Of a stretch of 64,000 bases of DNA, positions 25,938-36,254 are shown piece after piece. The translations under genes were made by a program, and so were the position numbers. Numbering within the stretch: position 1 is the first letter of the stretch; each line of letters begins with the position of its first letter. The notes beneath the pieces were generated by a model that did not search any database, had not been told where the DNA came from, and saw only the letters and a list, made by a program, of their open reading frames with translations. Where the stretch lies: NCBI GenBank assembly GCA_947447945.1, contig CANFLR010000005.1:1-64000 (forward strand). The letters are read 5' to 3'. This DNA comes from Burkholderiaceae bacterium. GTDB lineage: Bacteria > Pseudomonadota > Gammaproteobacteria > Burkholderiales > Burkholderiaceae.

Positions 25938-28900
25938 ATGTCTAATGCATTAAATCTAGTACCCCCCATACCCGCTCCACGGGCTGGGCAGCGCTTTACC
26001 TTTTCTGGTCTGGTTGGATCTGCAGATGCCGCCTTAATTGCCCAGTCAGCCATTCGCTACCGAACAAATTTTTCAGTCATGGTTGTTTTTTGTGCCTTGG
26101 CGCAAGATGCCCAGCGACTCCTGCAAGAAATCCCTGCTTTTGCCCCACAACTCAAAACTCGTCTTCTCCCAGATTGGGAAATCCTTCCATACGACCACTT
26201 TTCACCGCATCAAGATTTGGTTTCCGAGCGCTTGGCTACGCTGTATGAGTTGCTTAACGGCAGTTGTGACATTGTGTTGGTTCCCGTCACCACAGCGCTT
26301 CAAAGGCTGGGGCCACCCGATTTTTTATCTGGACATACCTTCTTTTTTAAACAAGGTGACAGGCTAAATGAAGCAGCCTTGAAGCTACAACTCCAACAAG
26401 CTGGCTATGACCCCGTCAGTGCAGTAATGCGACCGGGCGAGTACAGTATTCGAGGAGGGTTAATTGATTTATTTCCGATGGGATCTAGCCTCCCATACCG
26501 CTTAGATTTATTTGGTGATGATATAGAGCAAATCCGCGCCTTTGACCCGGATAGTCAAAGGAGTCTCTATCCAGTTAAGGAGGTGAGACTGCTACCAGGA
26601 CATGAATTTCCTTTTGATGACACTTCAAGAACCGCTTTTAGGGGGCGCTGGAGGGAGGAATTCGAAGGAGATCCAACGCGTTGCTCAATTTATAAAGACG
26701 CCAACTTGGGAATACCTAGTGCCGGCATTGAATCCTACTTACCGCTTTTTTTTGAGGAATCATCCAGCCTTTTTGATTTCTTTCCGCGATCCGGAGACCC
26801 AGTTTGGCTTCTGAATGTTGGCGATGTTGATGAATCAATAAAGGGCTTCTGGAAAGATACCCAACAGCGATATGACTTTTTAAAGCATGATCTAGATAGG
26901 CCGATTCTTTCTCCAAAGGCACTATTTCTAGATGCCGATGAATTTTTTACCCAACTTAAGTCTAGGGCACGTCTCGTTCTCAATCGCGAGCCCAATGAGG
27001 AGGATCTCTTTGCAAGCGTCCCAGATGTTGCTGTTCATCGACGTGATGCAGACCCAATTAATCGCTTACGCCAACTCGTCTCTAAAACCAATACCCGCAT
27101 TTTAATTTGTAGCGATAGTGCGGGACGGAATGAATCCATTCGGCAATTACTGAATGAAAGTAACTCCGCTGCAAGTATCGATGGCAAACCTCTCTTCCCG
27201 CTCGAGCCAGAGAGCTTTGCAAGCATTGCAGACTTCATTAAAAGCGACTCTGTTTTTGGTTTGGTCATTGCGCAACTATTTAATGGATTTTCTTGGCCTT
27301 CAGAGAACTTACTGGTCATTACTGAAGCTGAATTATTTACTTCTACTGCACGACAACGGCGCACTAGTAAAGCTAGCGAGAACGCTGATCCTGACATGCT
27401 CTTCAAGGATTTATCTGAGCTAAAGATTGGGGACCCTGTTGTCCATGCCGAGCACGGCATCGGGCGTTACCAAGGCTTAGTTCTACTCAATATCGCAGCG
27501 CCAAAAGAATCACCCATCTTTGAAGAATTTCTTCATCTTATTTATGCAAATGAAGCTACCCTCTATGTGCCGGTACAACAACTGCAAATGGTTACCCGTT
27601 ACGCTGGCTCAGATCCTGATTCAGCCCCACTACATCAACTCGGCTCTGGTCAGTGGGATAAGGCTAAACGTAAGGCCGCCCAACAAATTCGAGATACAGC
27701 AGCGGAATTACTCAGTCTGTATGCTGCTAGGGCTATCCGCAAGGGTCACGCATTTGAATATTCAAGTCATGACTATGCTGCCTTTGCTGAAAGCTTCGGC
27801 TTTGAAGAAACTCCTGATCAAGCAAGTGCGATAACCGCTGTCATTGCGGATATGACTAGTGGCACACCAATGGATCGACTGGTTTGTGGTGATGTAGGTT
27901 TTGGTAAAACTGAAGTGGCACTACGAGCTAGTTTTATTGCAGTGATGGGCGGAAAACAAGTCGCCATTTTGGCCCCAACCACCTTGCTTGCCGAACAACA
28001 TGTTTCAACTTGGAAGAATCGCTTTGCTGATTGGCCAGTAAGGATCGTTGAGCTTTCACGGTTTAAAACTAACAAAGAGATACAAGCTGCATTAGCAGCA
28101 ATTGCTAAAGGTGAAGCCGACATTATTATTGGCACCCATAAACTTCTTTCCAAGGAAACCCAATTCGCCAACTTAGGCCTGGTAGTCATTGATGAAGAAC
28201 ATCGCTTTGGGGTTAGACAGAAAGATGCCTTAAAAGCCTTGCGTGCTGAAGTGGATATCTTGACCTTAACAGCAACCCCCATACCGAGAACACTAGGAAT
28301 GGCAATGGAGGGTTTACGTGAATTTTCGATCATTGCAACCGCCCCTCAAAAACGTTTAGCAATTAAAACTTTTGTCCGCCGTGAAGGCGATGGCGTGATC
28401 CGCGAGGCAATATTGAGGGAAATTAAGCGTGGCGGGCAGGTCTACTTTTTGCACAATGAAGTCGAAACTATTGAGAACCGCAAATATGCATTACAACTTC
28501 TGATTCCTGAAGCCCGCATTAGTGTTGCCCATGGTCAGATGCATGAGCGTGAACTTGAGTCAGTCATGCGTGAATTCGTGACCCAGAGGACCAATATTTT
28601 ACTTTGCACCACGATTATTGAAACTGGTATCGATGTTCCTACAGCCAACACCATCATCATGCATCGGGCAGATAAATTTGGGCTAGCGCAATTACATCAA
28701 CTCCGAGGTCGTGTGGGTCGCTCTCATCACCAGGCCTATGCCTACCTACTGGTACCCGACCTAGATGCCTTGAGTAAGCAAGCTCAACTACGCCTCAATG
28801 CTATTCAAGCGATGGAAGAGTTGGGCTCTGGATTTTATTTAGCAATGCATGACCTAGAGATCCGCGGAGCCGGTGAGGTGCTGGGCGATAAGCAGTCAGG

Positions 28901-29471
28901 TGAAATCCATGAAATTGGCTTTCAGCTCTATACCGAAATGCTGAACCGTGCAGTGAAATCCCTGAAGAGCGGTAAGGAGCCTGATTTATTGGCTCCTTTG
29001 CAAGCAACAACAGATGTTAATTTGGGTATCCCCGCCCTTCTACCCGAAGATTATTGTCCCGATGTGCACGAGCGTCTCTCGCTCTACAAACGATTTGCAG
29101 GAACCCATGATTTTTCTGATCTCATGGGCTTGCGCGAGGAGTTAATTGACCGCTTCGGAGCTCTGCCGGATCAAGCAAAATCATTTTATGAGACACACCG
29201 TCTGCGCTTAGAAATGTCGGGCTATGGCATCAAGAAAATTGATGCTACGCCCACTTCGATACAAATACAGTTCATCCCCAACCCGCCTATCGATCCGCTG
29301 AAGATTATTCAACTTATTCAGACATCTAAGAATATTAAGCTCAATGGACAAGACAAACTTAAGGTCTTACCCGTGAAAGAGCATGACTTTGAAAAACTTG
29401 AGCAGCGCCTGGATAGTATTCGCAAGATTCTCAAAAGCCTTCATCAGTCTGCTACGTTGACCACTTTATAA
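25938..29471 (+). CDS. mfd: transcription-repair coupling factor
   Basis: About 1177 aa; UvrB-like N-terminus, RNAP-interaction 'GDPVVHAEHGIGRYQGL', helicase 'GDVGFGKTEVA', 'DEEH'. ATG at 25938 preferred over GTG at 25932. Confidence 0.98.
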   Translation: MSNALNLVPPIPAPRAGQRFTFSGLVGSADAALIAQSAIRYRTNFSVMVVFCALAQDAQRLLQEIPAFAPQLKTRLLPDWEILPYDHFSPHQDLVSERLATLYELLNGSCDIVLVPVTTALQRLGPPDFLSGHTFFFKQGDRLNEAALKLQLQQAGYDPVSAVMRPGEYSIRGGLIDLFPMGSSLPYRLDLFGDDIEQIRAFDPDSQRSLYPVKEVRLLPGHEFPFDDTSRTAFRGRWREEFEGDPTRCSIYKDANLGIPSAGIESYLPLFFEESSSLFDFFPRSGDPVWLLNVGDVDESIKGFWKDTQQRYDFLKHDLDRPILSPKALFLDADEFFTQLKSRARLVLNREPNEEDLFASVPDVAVHRRDADPINRLRQLVSKTNTRILICSDSAGRNESIRQLLNESNSAASIDGKPLFPLEPESFASIADFIKSDSVFGLVIAQLFNGFSWPSENLLVITEAELFTSTARQRRTSKASENADPDMLFKDLSELKIGDPVVHAEHGIGRYQGLVLLNIAAPKESPIFEEFLHLIYANEATLYVPVQQLQMVTRYAGSDPDSAPLHQLGSGQWDKAKRKAAQQIRDTAAELLSLYAARAIRKGHAFEYSSHDYAAFAESFGFEETPDQASAITAVIADMTSGTPMDRLVCGDVGFGKTEVALRASFIAVMGGKQVAILAPTTLLAEQHVSTWKNRFADWPVRIVELSRFKTNKEIQAALAAIAKGEADIIIGTHKLLSKETQFANLGLVVIDEEHRFGVRQKDALKALRAEVDILTLTATPIPRTLGMAMEGLREFSIIATAPQKRLAIKTFVRREGDGVIREAILREIKRGGQVYFLHNEVETIENRKYALQLLIPEARISVAHGQMHERELESVMREFVTQRTNILLCTTIIETGIDVPTANTIIMHRADKFGLAQLHQLRGRVGRSHHQAYAYLLVPDLDALSKQAQLRLNAIQAMEELGSGFYLAMHDLEIRGAGEVLGDKQSGEIHEIGFQLYTEMLNRAVKSLKSGKEPDLLAPLQATTDVNLGIPALLPEDYCPDVHERLSLYKRFAGTHDFSDLMGLREELIDRFGALPDQAKSFYETHRLRLEMSGYGIKKIDATPTSIQIQFIPNPPIDPLKIIQLIQTSKNIKLNGQDKLKVLPVKEHDFEKLEQRLDSIRKILKSLHQSATLTTL

Positions 29472-29506
29472 GTTCAATTAGACGCTACTCATATTATTAT
29501 TAGCTT

Positions 29507-30397
29507 ATGCCTTCACGCTTAACCCTTGTATCTCTATCAGACAAACCCATTTCTTCAGGTTTGGGTGCTGACCTTGCTAAGCATGCTCGCATACTAGGGA
29601 TTGAGTTGCAGCAGATCAGCAAGGATTTGCCGAACTCTCCATATTTTTCGGAGTGGTGGCAAACCTCTGACACTCTGATGCCAGAAGCGCGACTAGTAAT
29701 GCGCAATATAGCGGCTCAACATGATACTGATTTGGCTTTTCTGCATGATGGCTTTAAATCTGAAGAGGTCAAAATTCTGGCGATGGATATGGACTCAACC
29801 TTAATTAATATCGAGTGCATCGATGAGATTGCAGATTTCACTGGGAAAAAAAGTGCTGTTTCAGAAATTACTGAAGCAACCATGCGGGGTGAAATTAAAG
29901 ACTTTGAAGAAAGTTTGCGCAGGCGAGTTGCACTTCTTGCCGGCATTTCTGAAGAGGTATTGGAGTCGGTATATCAAGAACGACTTCGGCTCAATCCGGG
30001 TGCTGCCGAGCTATTACAGGCTGCAAATCACCGAGGAATTTATACCCTACTTGTTTCCGGTGGCTTTACTTTCTTCACTGAAAAACTTCAGAAAACATTA
30101 GGCTTTACACAATCACAAGCAAATACTTTAGAAATTGTTGATGGCAAGCTGACCGGCAAGGTGTTAGGTGACATTGTAGATGGCTCTGCTAAAGCCTCCT
30201 ACCTAACTAAGGTCTGTAGTTTGCTCAATTGCAGTAGATCGAATGCAATCGTCATCGGCGATGGATCTAATGATCTGCCAATGATGCAAGGCTCAGGAAT
30301 CAGCATTGCATTTAGGGCAAAGCCTATCGTCAAAGAAAAAGCCGACGCGGCTTTTGACCGAGTCGGCTTAGATGCTGCCTTACTCCTGATTGCTTAA
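29507..30397 (+). CDS. serB: phosphoserine phosphatase
   Basis: 296 aa; HAD motif 'AMDMDSTLI', 'VIGDGSNDLPM'. Confidence 0.95.
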   Translation: MPSRLTLVSLSDKPISSGLGADLAKHARILGIELQQISKDLPNSPYFSEWWQTSDTLMPEARLVMRNIAAQHDTDLAFLHDGFKSEEVKILAMDMDSTLINIECIDEIADFTGKKSAVSEITEATMRGEIKDFEESLRRRVALLAGISEEVLESVYQERLRLNPGAAELLQAANHRGIYTLLVSGGFTFFTEKLQKTLGFTQSQANTLEIVDGKLTGKVLGDIVDGSAKASYLTKVCSLLNCSRSNAIVIGDGSNDLPMMQGSGISIAFRAKPIVKEKADAAFDRVGLDAALLLIA

Positions 30398-30433
30398 GCA
30401 GTTAACTTACACAATCATTGGGACTAAGTGGTG

Positions 30434-31618
30434 TTACAAGCGCTCAAAAATGGTCGCGATACCTTGTCCGCCACCAATACACATAGTCACTAAAGCATAT
30501 TTACCATTAACACGTTGTAATTCATGGATGGCTTTAGTGGCAATCGCCGCACCAGAACAACCAATTGGATGGCCTAAAGCAATCGCACCACCATTCACGT
30601 TCGTCTTCGCAGGATCCAGTCCTAATCCCTTAGTAACTGCCAAGGCTTGTGCCGCAAAGGCTTCATTGGATTCAATTACATCAATTTGATCTAACTTCAA
30701 ACCAGCGCGCTCAAGAGCAATCTTGGTTGCAGGAATCGGACCCTCGCCCATAATATGATTAGGCACGCCCGCTACAGCATAAGAGACCAAGCGTGCGATC
30801 GGTTTATGACCAGCTTTTTTGGCTGTTTCTGCGTCTGCCAAAACAAAAAATGCAGCGCCATCATTAATGCCTGAAGCATTACCAGCGGTAACGCTACCAC
30901 CCTCTTTTTTGAAGACAGCCTTCATCTTCGCTAAAGTTTCCATCGTGGTATCTGGCTTGCAATGCTCATCAGTATCAAAAACAATCTCACCCTTTCGAGT
31001 CTTAATCGTAATTGGAACAATCTGAGATTTAAAACGACCTTCTTTGATTGCATGGGCAGCACGACGGTGAGATTCGACCGCTAATGCGTCCTGCTCTTCA
31101 CGTGTCAACTTCCATTTTTCAACAAGGTTTTCGGCAGTCACGCCCATATGACCAACACCAAAAGGGTCGGTTAAAACCGCAACCATCAAATCCAACATTT
31201 TGGTGTCACCCATCCGCGCACCACTGCGCATCGCTGGTGAACCGTACATGCCGCGTGACATCACCTCTACTCCGCCACCAACGCCGTAGTCGCAATCACC
31301 GAGCATAATTTGTTGGGCAGTTGTCACAATTGCCTGCAAACCTGAACTACACAAACGGTTCAAGGCCATCGCGACAGACTCCATTGGCAATCCCGCTTGA
31401 ATTGAAGCAACGCGGGCAACATAGGCATAACGACTATCAGTCGGGATAGTATTACCAACAGTTACATAGTTGATTAGGGCAGGATCTACTCCAGACCGAG
31501 CGACAGCCTCTTTCATCACAATTCCACCCAGCTCTGAAGGCTCAAAACTACTGAGAGAACCATTAAAGGTGCCAATTGCAGAACGTACTGCACTTAAAAC
31601 AACGACATCACGACTCAT
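30434..31618 (-). CDS. acetyl-CoA C-acyltransferase (BktB/PhaA-type thiolase)
   Basis: 'NRLCSSGLQAI' active Cys, 'ALGHPIGCSGA', 'CIGGGQG'; start assigned to MSRDVV at 31618. Confidence 0.93.
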   Translation of the reverse strand: MSRDVVVLSAVRSAIGTFNGSLSSFEPSELGGIVMKEAVARSGVDPALINYVTVGNTIPTDSRYAYVARVASIQAGLPMESVAMALNRLCSSGLQAIVTTAQQIMLGDCDYGVGGGVEVMSRGMYGSPAMRSGARMGDTKMLDLMVAVLTDPFGVGHMGVTAENLVEKWKLTREEQDALAVESHRRAAHAIKEGRFKSQIVPITIKTRKGEIVFDTDEHCKPDTTMETLAKMKAVFKKEGGSVTAGNASGINDGAAFFVLADAETAKKAGHKPIARLVSYAVAGVPNHIMGEGPIPATKIALERAGLKLDQIDVIESNEAFAAQALAVTKGLGLDPAKTNVNGGAIALGHPIGCSGAAIATKAIHELQRVNGKYALVTMCIGGGQGIATIFERL

Positions 31619-31689
31619 GTTAATCCCCTTAGCTGAGTGCTCCAACTGGAGCAAAATTGATCTATCAAGTTCTATTTTGATTCAAAAAG

Positions 31690-33048
31690 TCAAGTTTCGG
31701 CAATTAGGTCATGCCCTTGGGAGTTCACGATGGTCACGCGGACAAATTCCCCGGCCCGATAACGTTTTGATGGCTTAAGGGCTGGCAAAACCCTCACTAA
31801 ACCATCAATTTCAGGGGCATCCCCAGCGGTACGGCCAATGCCACCGCCTTCATCTATCTGATCAATTAAGACATGCATGCGCTTGCCAACCTTCTTTTTA
31901 AGGCGTTGGATGGATATCTCTTCAGCTTTAGCCATAAAACGCGCTTTACGCTGTTCGCGTATTGATTCTGGCACAGCCCCATCGAGCTGGTTGGCTGTCG
32001 CCCCAGCAACTGGTGAATACGCAAAACATCCCGCCCGATCAATTTGGGCTTCATCAAGGAAATTCAATAAATACTCAAACTCTTCTTCAGTCTCGCCAGG
32101 AAATCCAGCAATAAAGGTGCTTCTAATAACCAAATCAGGACAAGTTAAGCGCCACGCCTGAATCCGCTCCAAGTTTTTCTCACCACTCGCAGGGCGTTTC
32201 ATACGTTTAAGGACATCTGGGTGAGCATGCTGCAAAGGGATATCAAGATATGGCAATACGCCATAACCATATTCCGAAAACTCTGCCATCAAAGGCAAGA
32301 TCTCATCAACATGCGGATAGGGATAAACGTAATGCAATCGAACCCAAGCTTGATGTTTACGTGCAATTTGATTCAATGCATTTACCAAATCAAATAAGCG
32401 GGTTTTGACGGGCATGCCATCCCAAAAACCAGTCCGGTATTGAATATCCACACCATAAGCGCTTGTATCTTGCGAGACCACTAAGAGTTCTTTAACACCC
32501 GACTCAAATAGGCGTTCAGCCTCCAGCAGAACCTCGCCAATCGGCCTAGAAACCAAATCACCGCGCATACTAGGAATAATGCAGAAAGTGCAGCGATGGT
32601 TGCATCCTTCAGAAATTTTTAGATAAGCGTAATGCTTGGGAGTGAGTTTTACTCCAATTGGAGGAAGTAAATCTGTAAATGGATCGTGTGGCTTGGGTAA
32701 GTGCAGATGGATTGCCTGCATTACCTCATCGGTTGCATGAGGGCCTGTAACAGCCAAAACTTTCGGATGAATGCTGTGAATGAGATCATCGCCATCAGCA
32801 TTTTTTCTGGCACCAAGGCAGCCGGTAACGATCACTTTACCGTTCTCTGCCAAAGCCTCTCCGATAGCCGAGAGACTTTCCTCAACCGCCGAATCAATGA
32901 ATCCACAGGTATTCACAATTACAAGATCAGCATCAGAATAGTCTTTAGAGGTTTCATAGCCCTCCGCACTTAATTGCGTCAGAATTAATTCTGAATCAAC
33001 CAAGGCCTTAGGACAACCCAGGGAAATAAAGCCAACCTTCCCTGCCAC
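31690..33048 (-). CDS. rimO: ribosomal protein S12 methylthiotransferase
   Basis: 452 aa; radical-SAM '[15 protein letters not shown]', '[15 protein letters not shown]'. Confidence 0.96.
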   Translation of the reverse strand: MAGKVGFISLGCPKALVDSELILTQLSAEGYETSKDYSDADLVIVNTCGFIDSAVEESLSAIGEALAENGKVIVTGCLGARKNADGDDLIHSIHPKVLAVTGPHATDEVMQAIHLHLPKPHDPFTDLLPPIGVKLTPKHYAYLKISEGCNHRCTFCIIPSMRGDLVSRPIGEVLLEAERLFESGVKELLVVSQDTSAYGVDIQYRTGFWDGMPVKTRLFDLVNALNQIARKHQAWVRLHYVYPYPHVDEILPLMAEFSEYGYGVLPYLDIPLQHAHPDVLKRMKRPASGEKNLERIQAWRLTCPDLVIRSTFIAGFPGETEEEFEYLLNFLDEAQIDRAGCFAYSPVAGATANQLDGAVPESIREQRKARFMAKAEEISIQRLKKKVGKRMHVLIDQIDEGGGIGRTAGDAPEIDGLVRVLPALKPSKRYRAGEFVRVTIVNSQGHDLIAET

Positions 33049-33050
33049 AA

Positions 33051-33611
33051 CTATTGATTTTCTGCTTTAGTAGCTGGCTGAGCAAACGGGAAGCCAGAAA
33101 AAAGACTTTGCGAACCTTGCATCTGTTCTTGCATCTTGACAAAAAGATCTTTACTTTGCTCCATGTAGTTGCCCATGAGATTTTGCATCATAGGGTTCTG
33201 AAGATTGAGCATCTGCGCCCAAGCCTCAGGACTACTACCAGCTCCCAAACCTTTGGATTGATCGCCTAATTTATTATGGATATCTACAAAGGATTGCATG
33301 GTGTTCTCAAGGTAATTACCCATCAAGCCTTGCATAGAGTTACCGTAAAAACGAATGATCTGCGAAAGCATCTGTGTAGAAAATACTGGCGCTCCACACG
33401 CCTCTTCTTCCAAGATGATTTGCAGCAAAATATTGCGCGTTAAATCGTCTTCCGTTTTGGCGTCCACTACTTTGAATGGCTCACCACCCATTACCAAACT
33501 CTTGATGTCCGATAGCGTGACATAAGAGCTGGTTTGGGTGTCATAAAGACGCCGATTGGGGTACTTTTTGATCAGACGATCTTGACCAACGCGTTTTGAA
33601 CGGGCAACCAT
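33051..33611 (-). CDS. phaR: polyhydroxyalkanoate synthesis repressor PhaR
   Basis: 186 aa; '[28 protein letters not shown]' PHB/PHA accumulation regulator DNA-binding domain. Confidence 0.93.
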   Translation of the reverse strand: MVARSKRVGQDRLIKKYPNRRLYDTQTSSYVTLSDIKSLVMGGEPFKVVDAKTEDDLTRNILLQIILEEEACGAPVFSTQMLSQIIRFYGNSMQGLMGNYLENTMQSFVDIHNKLGDQSKGLGAGSSPEAWAQMLNLQNPMMQNLMGNYMEQSKDLFVKMQEQMQGSQSLFSGFPFAQPATKAENQ

Positions 33612-33715
33612 ATATTTTTCCTAAATCAATGTACTGCATTGCAACAACGACATAGTGTATCCCTAGTTGATAGAAAAGGTAAATAGGTCGTTGTTGCATG
33701 CCTTAAGGGGCAGTT

Positions 33716-34456
33716 TTATCCCGTATGAATACCACCATTTAAGGAGAAATCAGCGCCTGTAGCGTATCCGCCGTCCGCAGAAGCAATCCAGCAGCAGATC
33801 GAAGCAATTTCCTCTGGAGTTCCCAAACGTTTGACTGGAATGCCGGCAACGATCTTCTCAAGGACATCTTCGCGGATTGCCTTGACCATATCGGTACCGA
33901 TATACCCAGGGGAAACCGTGTTAACAGTAACTCCTTTGGTGGCAACTTCTTGAGCCAAGGCCATAGTAAAACCATGCAATCCAGCCTTGGCTGTAGAGTA
34001 GTTAGCTTGACCAAACTGCCCTTTTTGACCGTTTACGGAAGATATATTGATAATTCGACCCCAATTGTTCTCGCACATTCCATCAATCACCTGTTTCGTG
34101 ACATTGAATAATGAGTTCAAATTGGTATCAATAACGGCCTTCCAAGCGTCAGGCGTCATCTTACGAAAAACGCTATCGCGCGTAATGCCGGCATTGTTCA
34201 CCAGAACATCAACGCGGCCAACCTCTGCCTTGACTTTATCAAAGGCTGCAACAGTACTATCCCAGTCGGAAACATTTCCTTCTGAGGCGATAAAGTCGTA
34301 GCCAATAGCCTTCTGCTCTCCAATCCAGCGATCTTTACGTGGAGAATTTGGCCCACATCCTGCAATGACCTTAAAGCCATCTTTAGCCAAGCGTTGACAA
34401 ATAGCAGTACCAATGCCACCCATACCACCAGTTACATATGCGACTTTTTGAGACAT
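33716..34456 (-). CDS. phaB: acetoacetyl-CoA reductase
   Basis: 246 aa SDR; 'YVTGGMGGIGTAIC', 'YSTAKAGLHGF', neighbour of phaC. Confidence 0.94.
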   Translation of the reverse strand: MSQKVAYVTGGMGGIGTAICQRLAKDGFKVIAGCGPNSPRKDRWIGEQKAIGYDFIASEGNVSDWDSTVAAFDKVKAEVGRVDVLVNNAGITRDSVFRKMTPDAWKAVIDTNLNSLFNVTKQVIDGMCENNWGRIINISSVNGQKGQFGQANYSTAKAGLHGFTMALAQEVATKGVTVNTVSPGYIGTDMVKAIREDVLEKIVAGIPVKRLGTPEEIASICCWIASADGGYATGADFSLNGGIHTG

Positions 34457-34490
34457 ACACTCCCCCTTTTAAAAATGGTAGTTGCCGGTT

Positions 34491-36125
34491 TCATTTCGCT
34501 ACCGGACCGATTTTTTCTTTTACATACTGACCAGGCGCTGGTTCCAACTTCTTATAGTTAGAGTTTCCAAATGTTTTTCTTGCGGCAATTTTCTTTCCGC
34601 CAAAGGAAGATAGCCACTCAACATAGTTAGGCCACCAACTCCCTTTGATTTCTTTGGCAGCAGCAAGCCACTGATCGGCTGACTTAGTAATCTGATTATT
34701 TTCAAAGTAATAGCGTTTATTTTTGGCAGGTGGGTTAATGACGCCCGCAATGTGGCCCGAAGCGCCAAGCACAAAACGGTTTCTACCCTTTAGGATTTGC
34801 GTGGATTGATAAGCTGATTGCCAAGGAACAATGTGATCTTCCTGAGATGCATAAAGATAGGCGGGGCAATTGATTTTACTTAAATCAATTTTTTGACCAC
34901 ATAAACTAAGCTTACCGGGCTTAACCAAGTCATTTTGCAGGTAGGTATGGCGCAAGTACCAGCAATACATTGCTCCTGGCAGATTAGTTGAGTCACCGTT
35001 CCAATACAGCAAATCAAATGGTGGCGGTGAATTACCTTTTAGATAATTTTCCACAACGTAGTTCCACACTAGATCGTTGGGACGCAAAAAAGAGAAGGTA
35101 TTACCTAAATCCAAACCAGACATCATGCCAAATTTTCCGGAATCTCCGCCAATCGAAGCCTCTCGCATCTTGACCGTCGTCTCATCAATAAAGACATCCA
35201 AGATGCCGGTGTTTGTGAAATCGAGTAGCGTTGTAAATAGTGTCAAGCTAGCAATCGGAGTTTCTTTTCGAGCGGCGAGAACAGCTAAGGCAGAGGCAGT
35301 CAATGTCCCGCCTACACAAAAACCAAGAATATTAATTTGTTCCGTACCGCCAATGTCTTTGGCCACCTCAATGGCTTTGATTACACCTTTCCCAACATAG
35401 TCTTCCCATGTCACCTGGCACATTGAATCATCGGGGTTTTTCCAAGAAACCAAAAATACAGTGTGTCCTTGTTCCACCATATAGCGAACAACGGAATTTT
35501 CAGGTTGCAAATCAAGAATGTAATATTTATTAATGCAAGGCGGCACCATGAGGTATGGGCGCTCATACACCGTCTCGGTAAGCGGTGAGTATTGAATCAG
35601 CTCAAATAGCTCACAACGAAAAACCACCTGCCCTGCGGTGGTTGCAATATTTTTTCCAACTTCAAAGGCCGTCTCATCGGTCTGAGAAACCTTGCCTTTT
35701 TTCATATCGCCCAACAAATTTACAATGCCATTTTGAATAGACTGGCCTTGAGAGCTAATGATGTTTTCAAGCACTTCTGGATTGGTGGCAATAAAGTTTG
35801 ACGGCGAAAGTGCATCAATCATTTGCTCGGTGGCGAATAAGATCTTTTGTTTGGATTTTTCATCTGTCTCTACTGCTTTGGCGAGGGCCATAAGATGCCG
35901 CGCATTGAGCAGGTATGTTGCAGCAATGGCTTTGCTCCAAGATGAATGCCATGCCTTGCCAGAGAATCGACGATCCTTGACTTCGACTGCTTCTGGATTC
36001 GTAGCAAGATGCGCTAGCTCAGTGAAATACTCTTTTTGAATTTCTGACAAACGTTCTGGCGGAATCATCGCCATATGGTGAGGCGCTAATGCTGGTGCAG
36101 CCCCTGTATTCGTTCCTGCAAACAT
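34491..36125 (-). CDS. phaC: class I poly(R)-hydroxyalkanoic acid synthase
   Basis: Lipase-like box 'LGFCVGGT', 'VFLVSWKNPD', 'ASGHIAGVINPP'; start assigned to MFAGTNTG at 36125. Confidence 0.95.
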   Translation of the reverse strand: MFAGTNTGAAPALAPHHMAMIPPERLSEIQKEYFTELAHLATNPEAVEVKDRRFSGKAWHSSWSKAIAATYLLNARHLMALAKAVETDEKSKQKILFATEQMIDALSPSNFIATNPEVLENIISSQGQSIQNGIVNLLGDMKKGKVSQTDETAFEVGKNIATTAGQVVFRCELFELIQYSPLTETVYERPYLMVPPCINKYYILDLQPENSVVRYMVEQGHTVFLVSWKNPDDSMCQVTWEDYVGKGVIKAIEVAKDIGGTEQINILGFCVGGTLTASALAVLAARKETPIASLTLFTTLLDFTNTGILDVFIDETTVKMREASIGGDSGKFGMMSGLDLGNTFSFLRPNDLVWNYVVENYLKGNSPPPFDLLYWNGDSTNLPGAMYCWYLRHTYLQNDLVKPGKLSLCGQKIDLSKINCPAYLYASQEDHIVPWQSAYQSTQILKGRNRFVLGASGHIAGVINPPAKNKRYYFENNQITKSADQWLAAAKEIKGSWWPNYVEWLSSFGGKKIAARKTFGNSNYKKLEPAPGQYVKEKIGPVAK

Positions 36126-36254
36126 AGTGTTCTCTTTAATTGAATGTTGACATTCTCCTTCTATAAGCATTAATGGGTTATACGCACTAACCCTAGCACT
36201 AGAGGCGAGCTAGTAATTACCCCGAGTTATCTGCATCTGCCAAAAGAATGGAAA

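Noticed and set aside
27818-28333. 171-aa minus-strand ORF antisense to mfd
   Set aside because: Ser-rich translation opposite the mfd helicase domain; shadow ORF.
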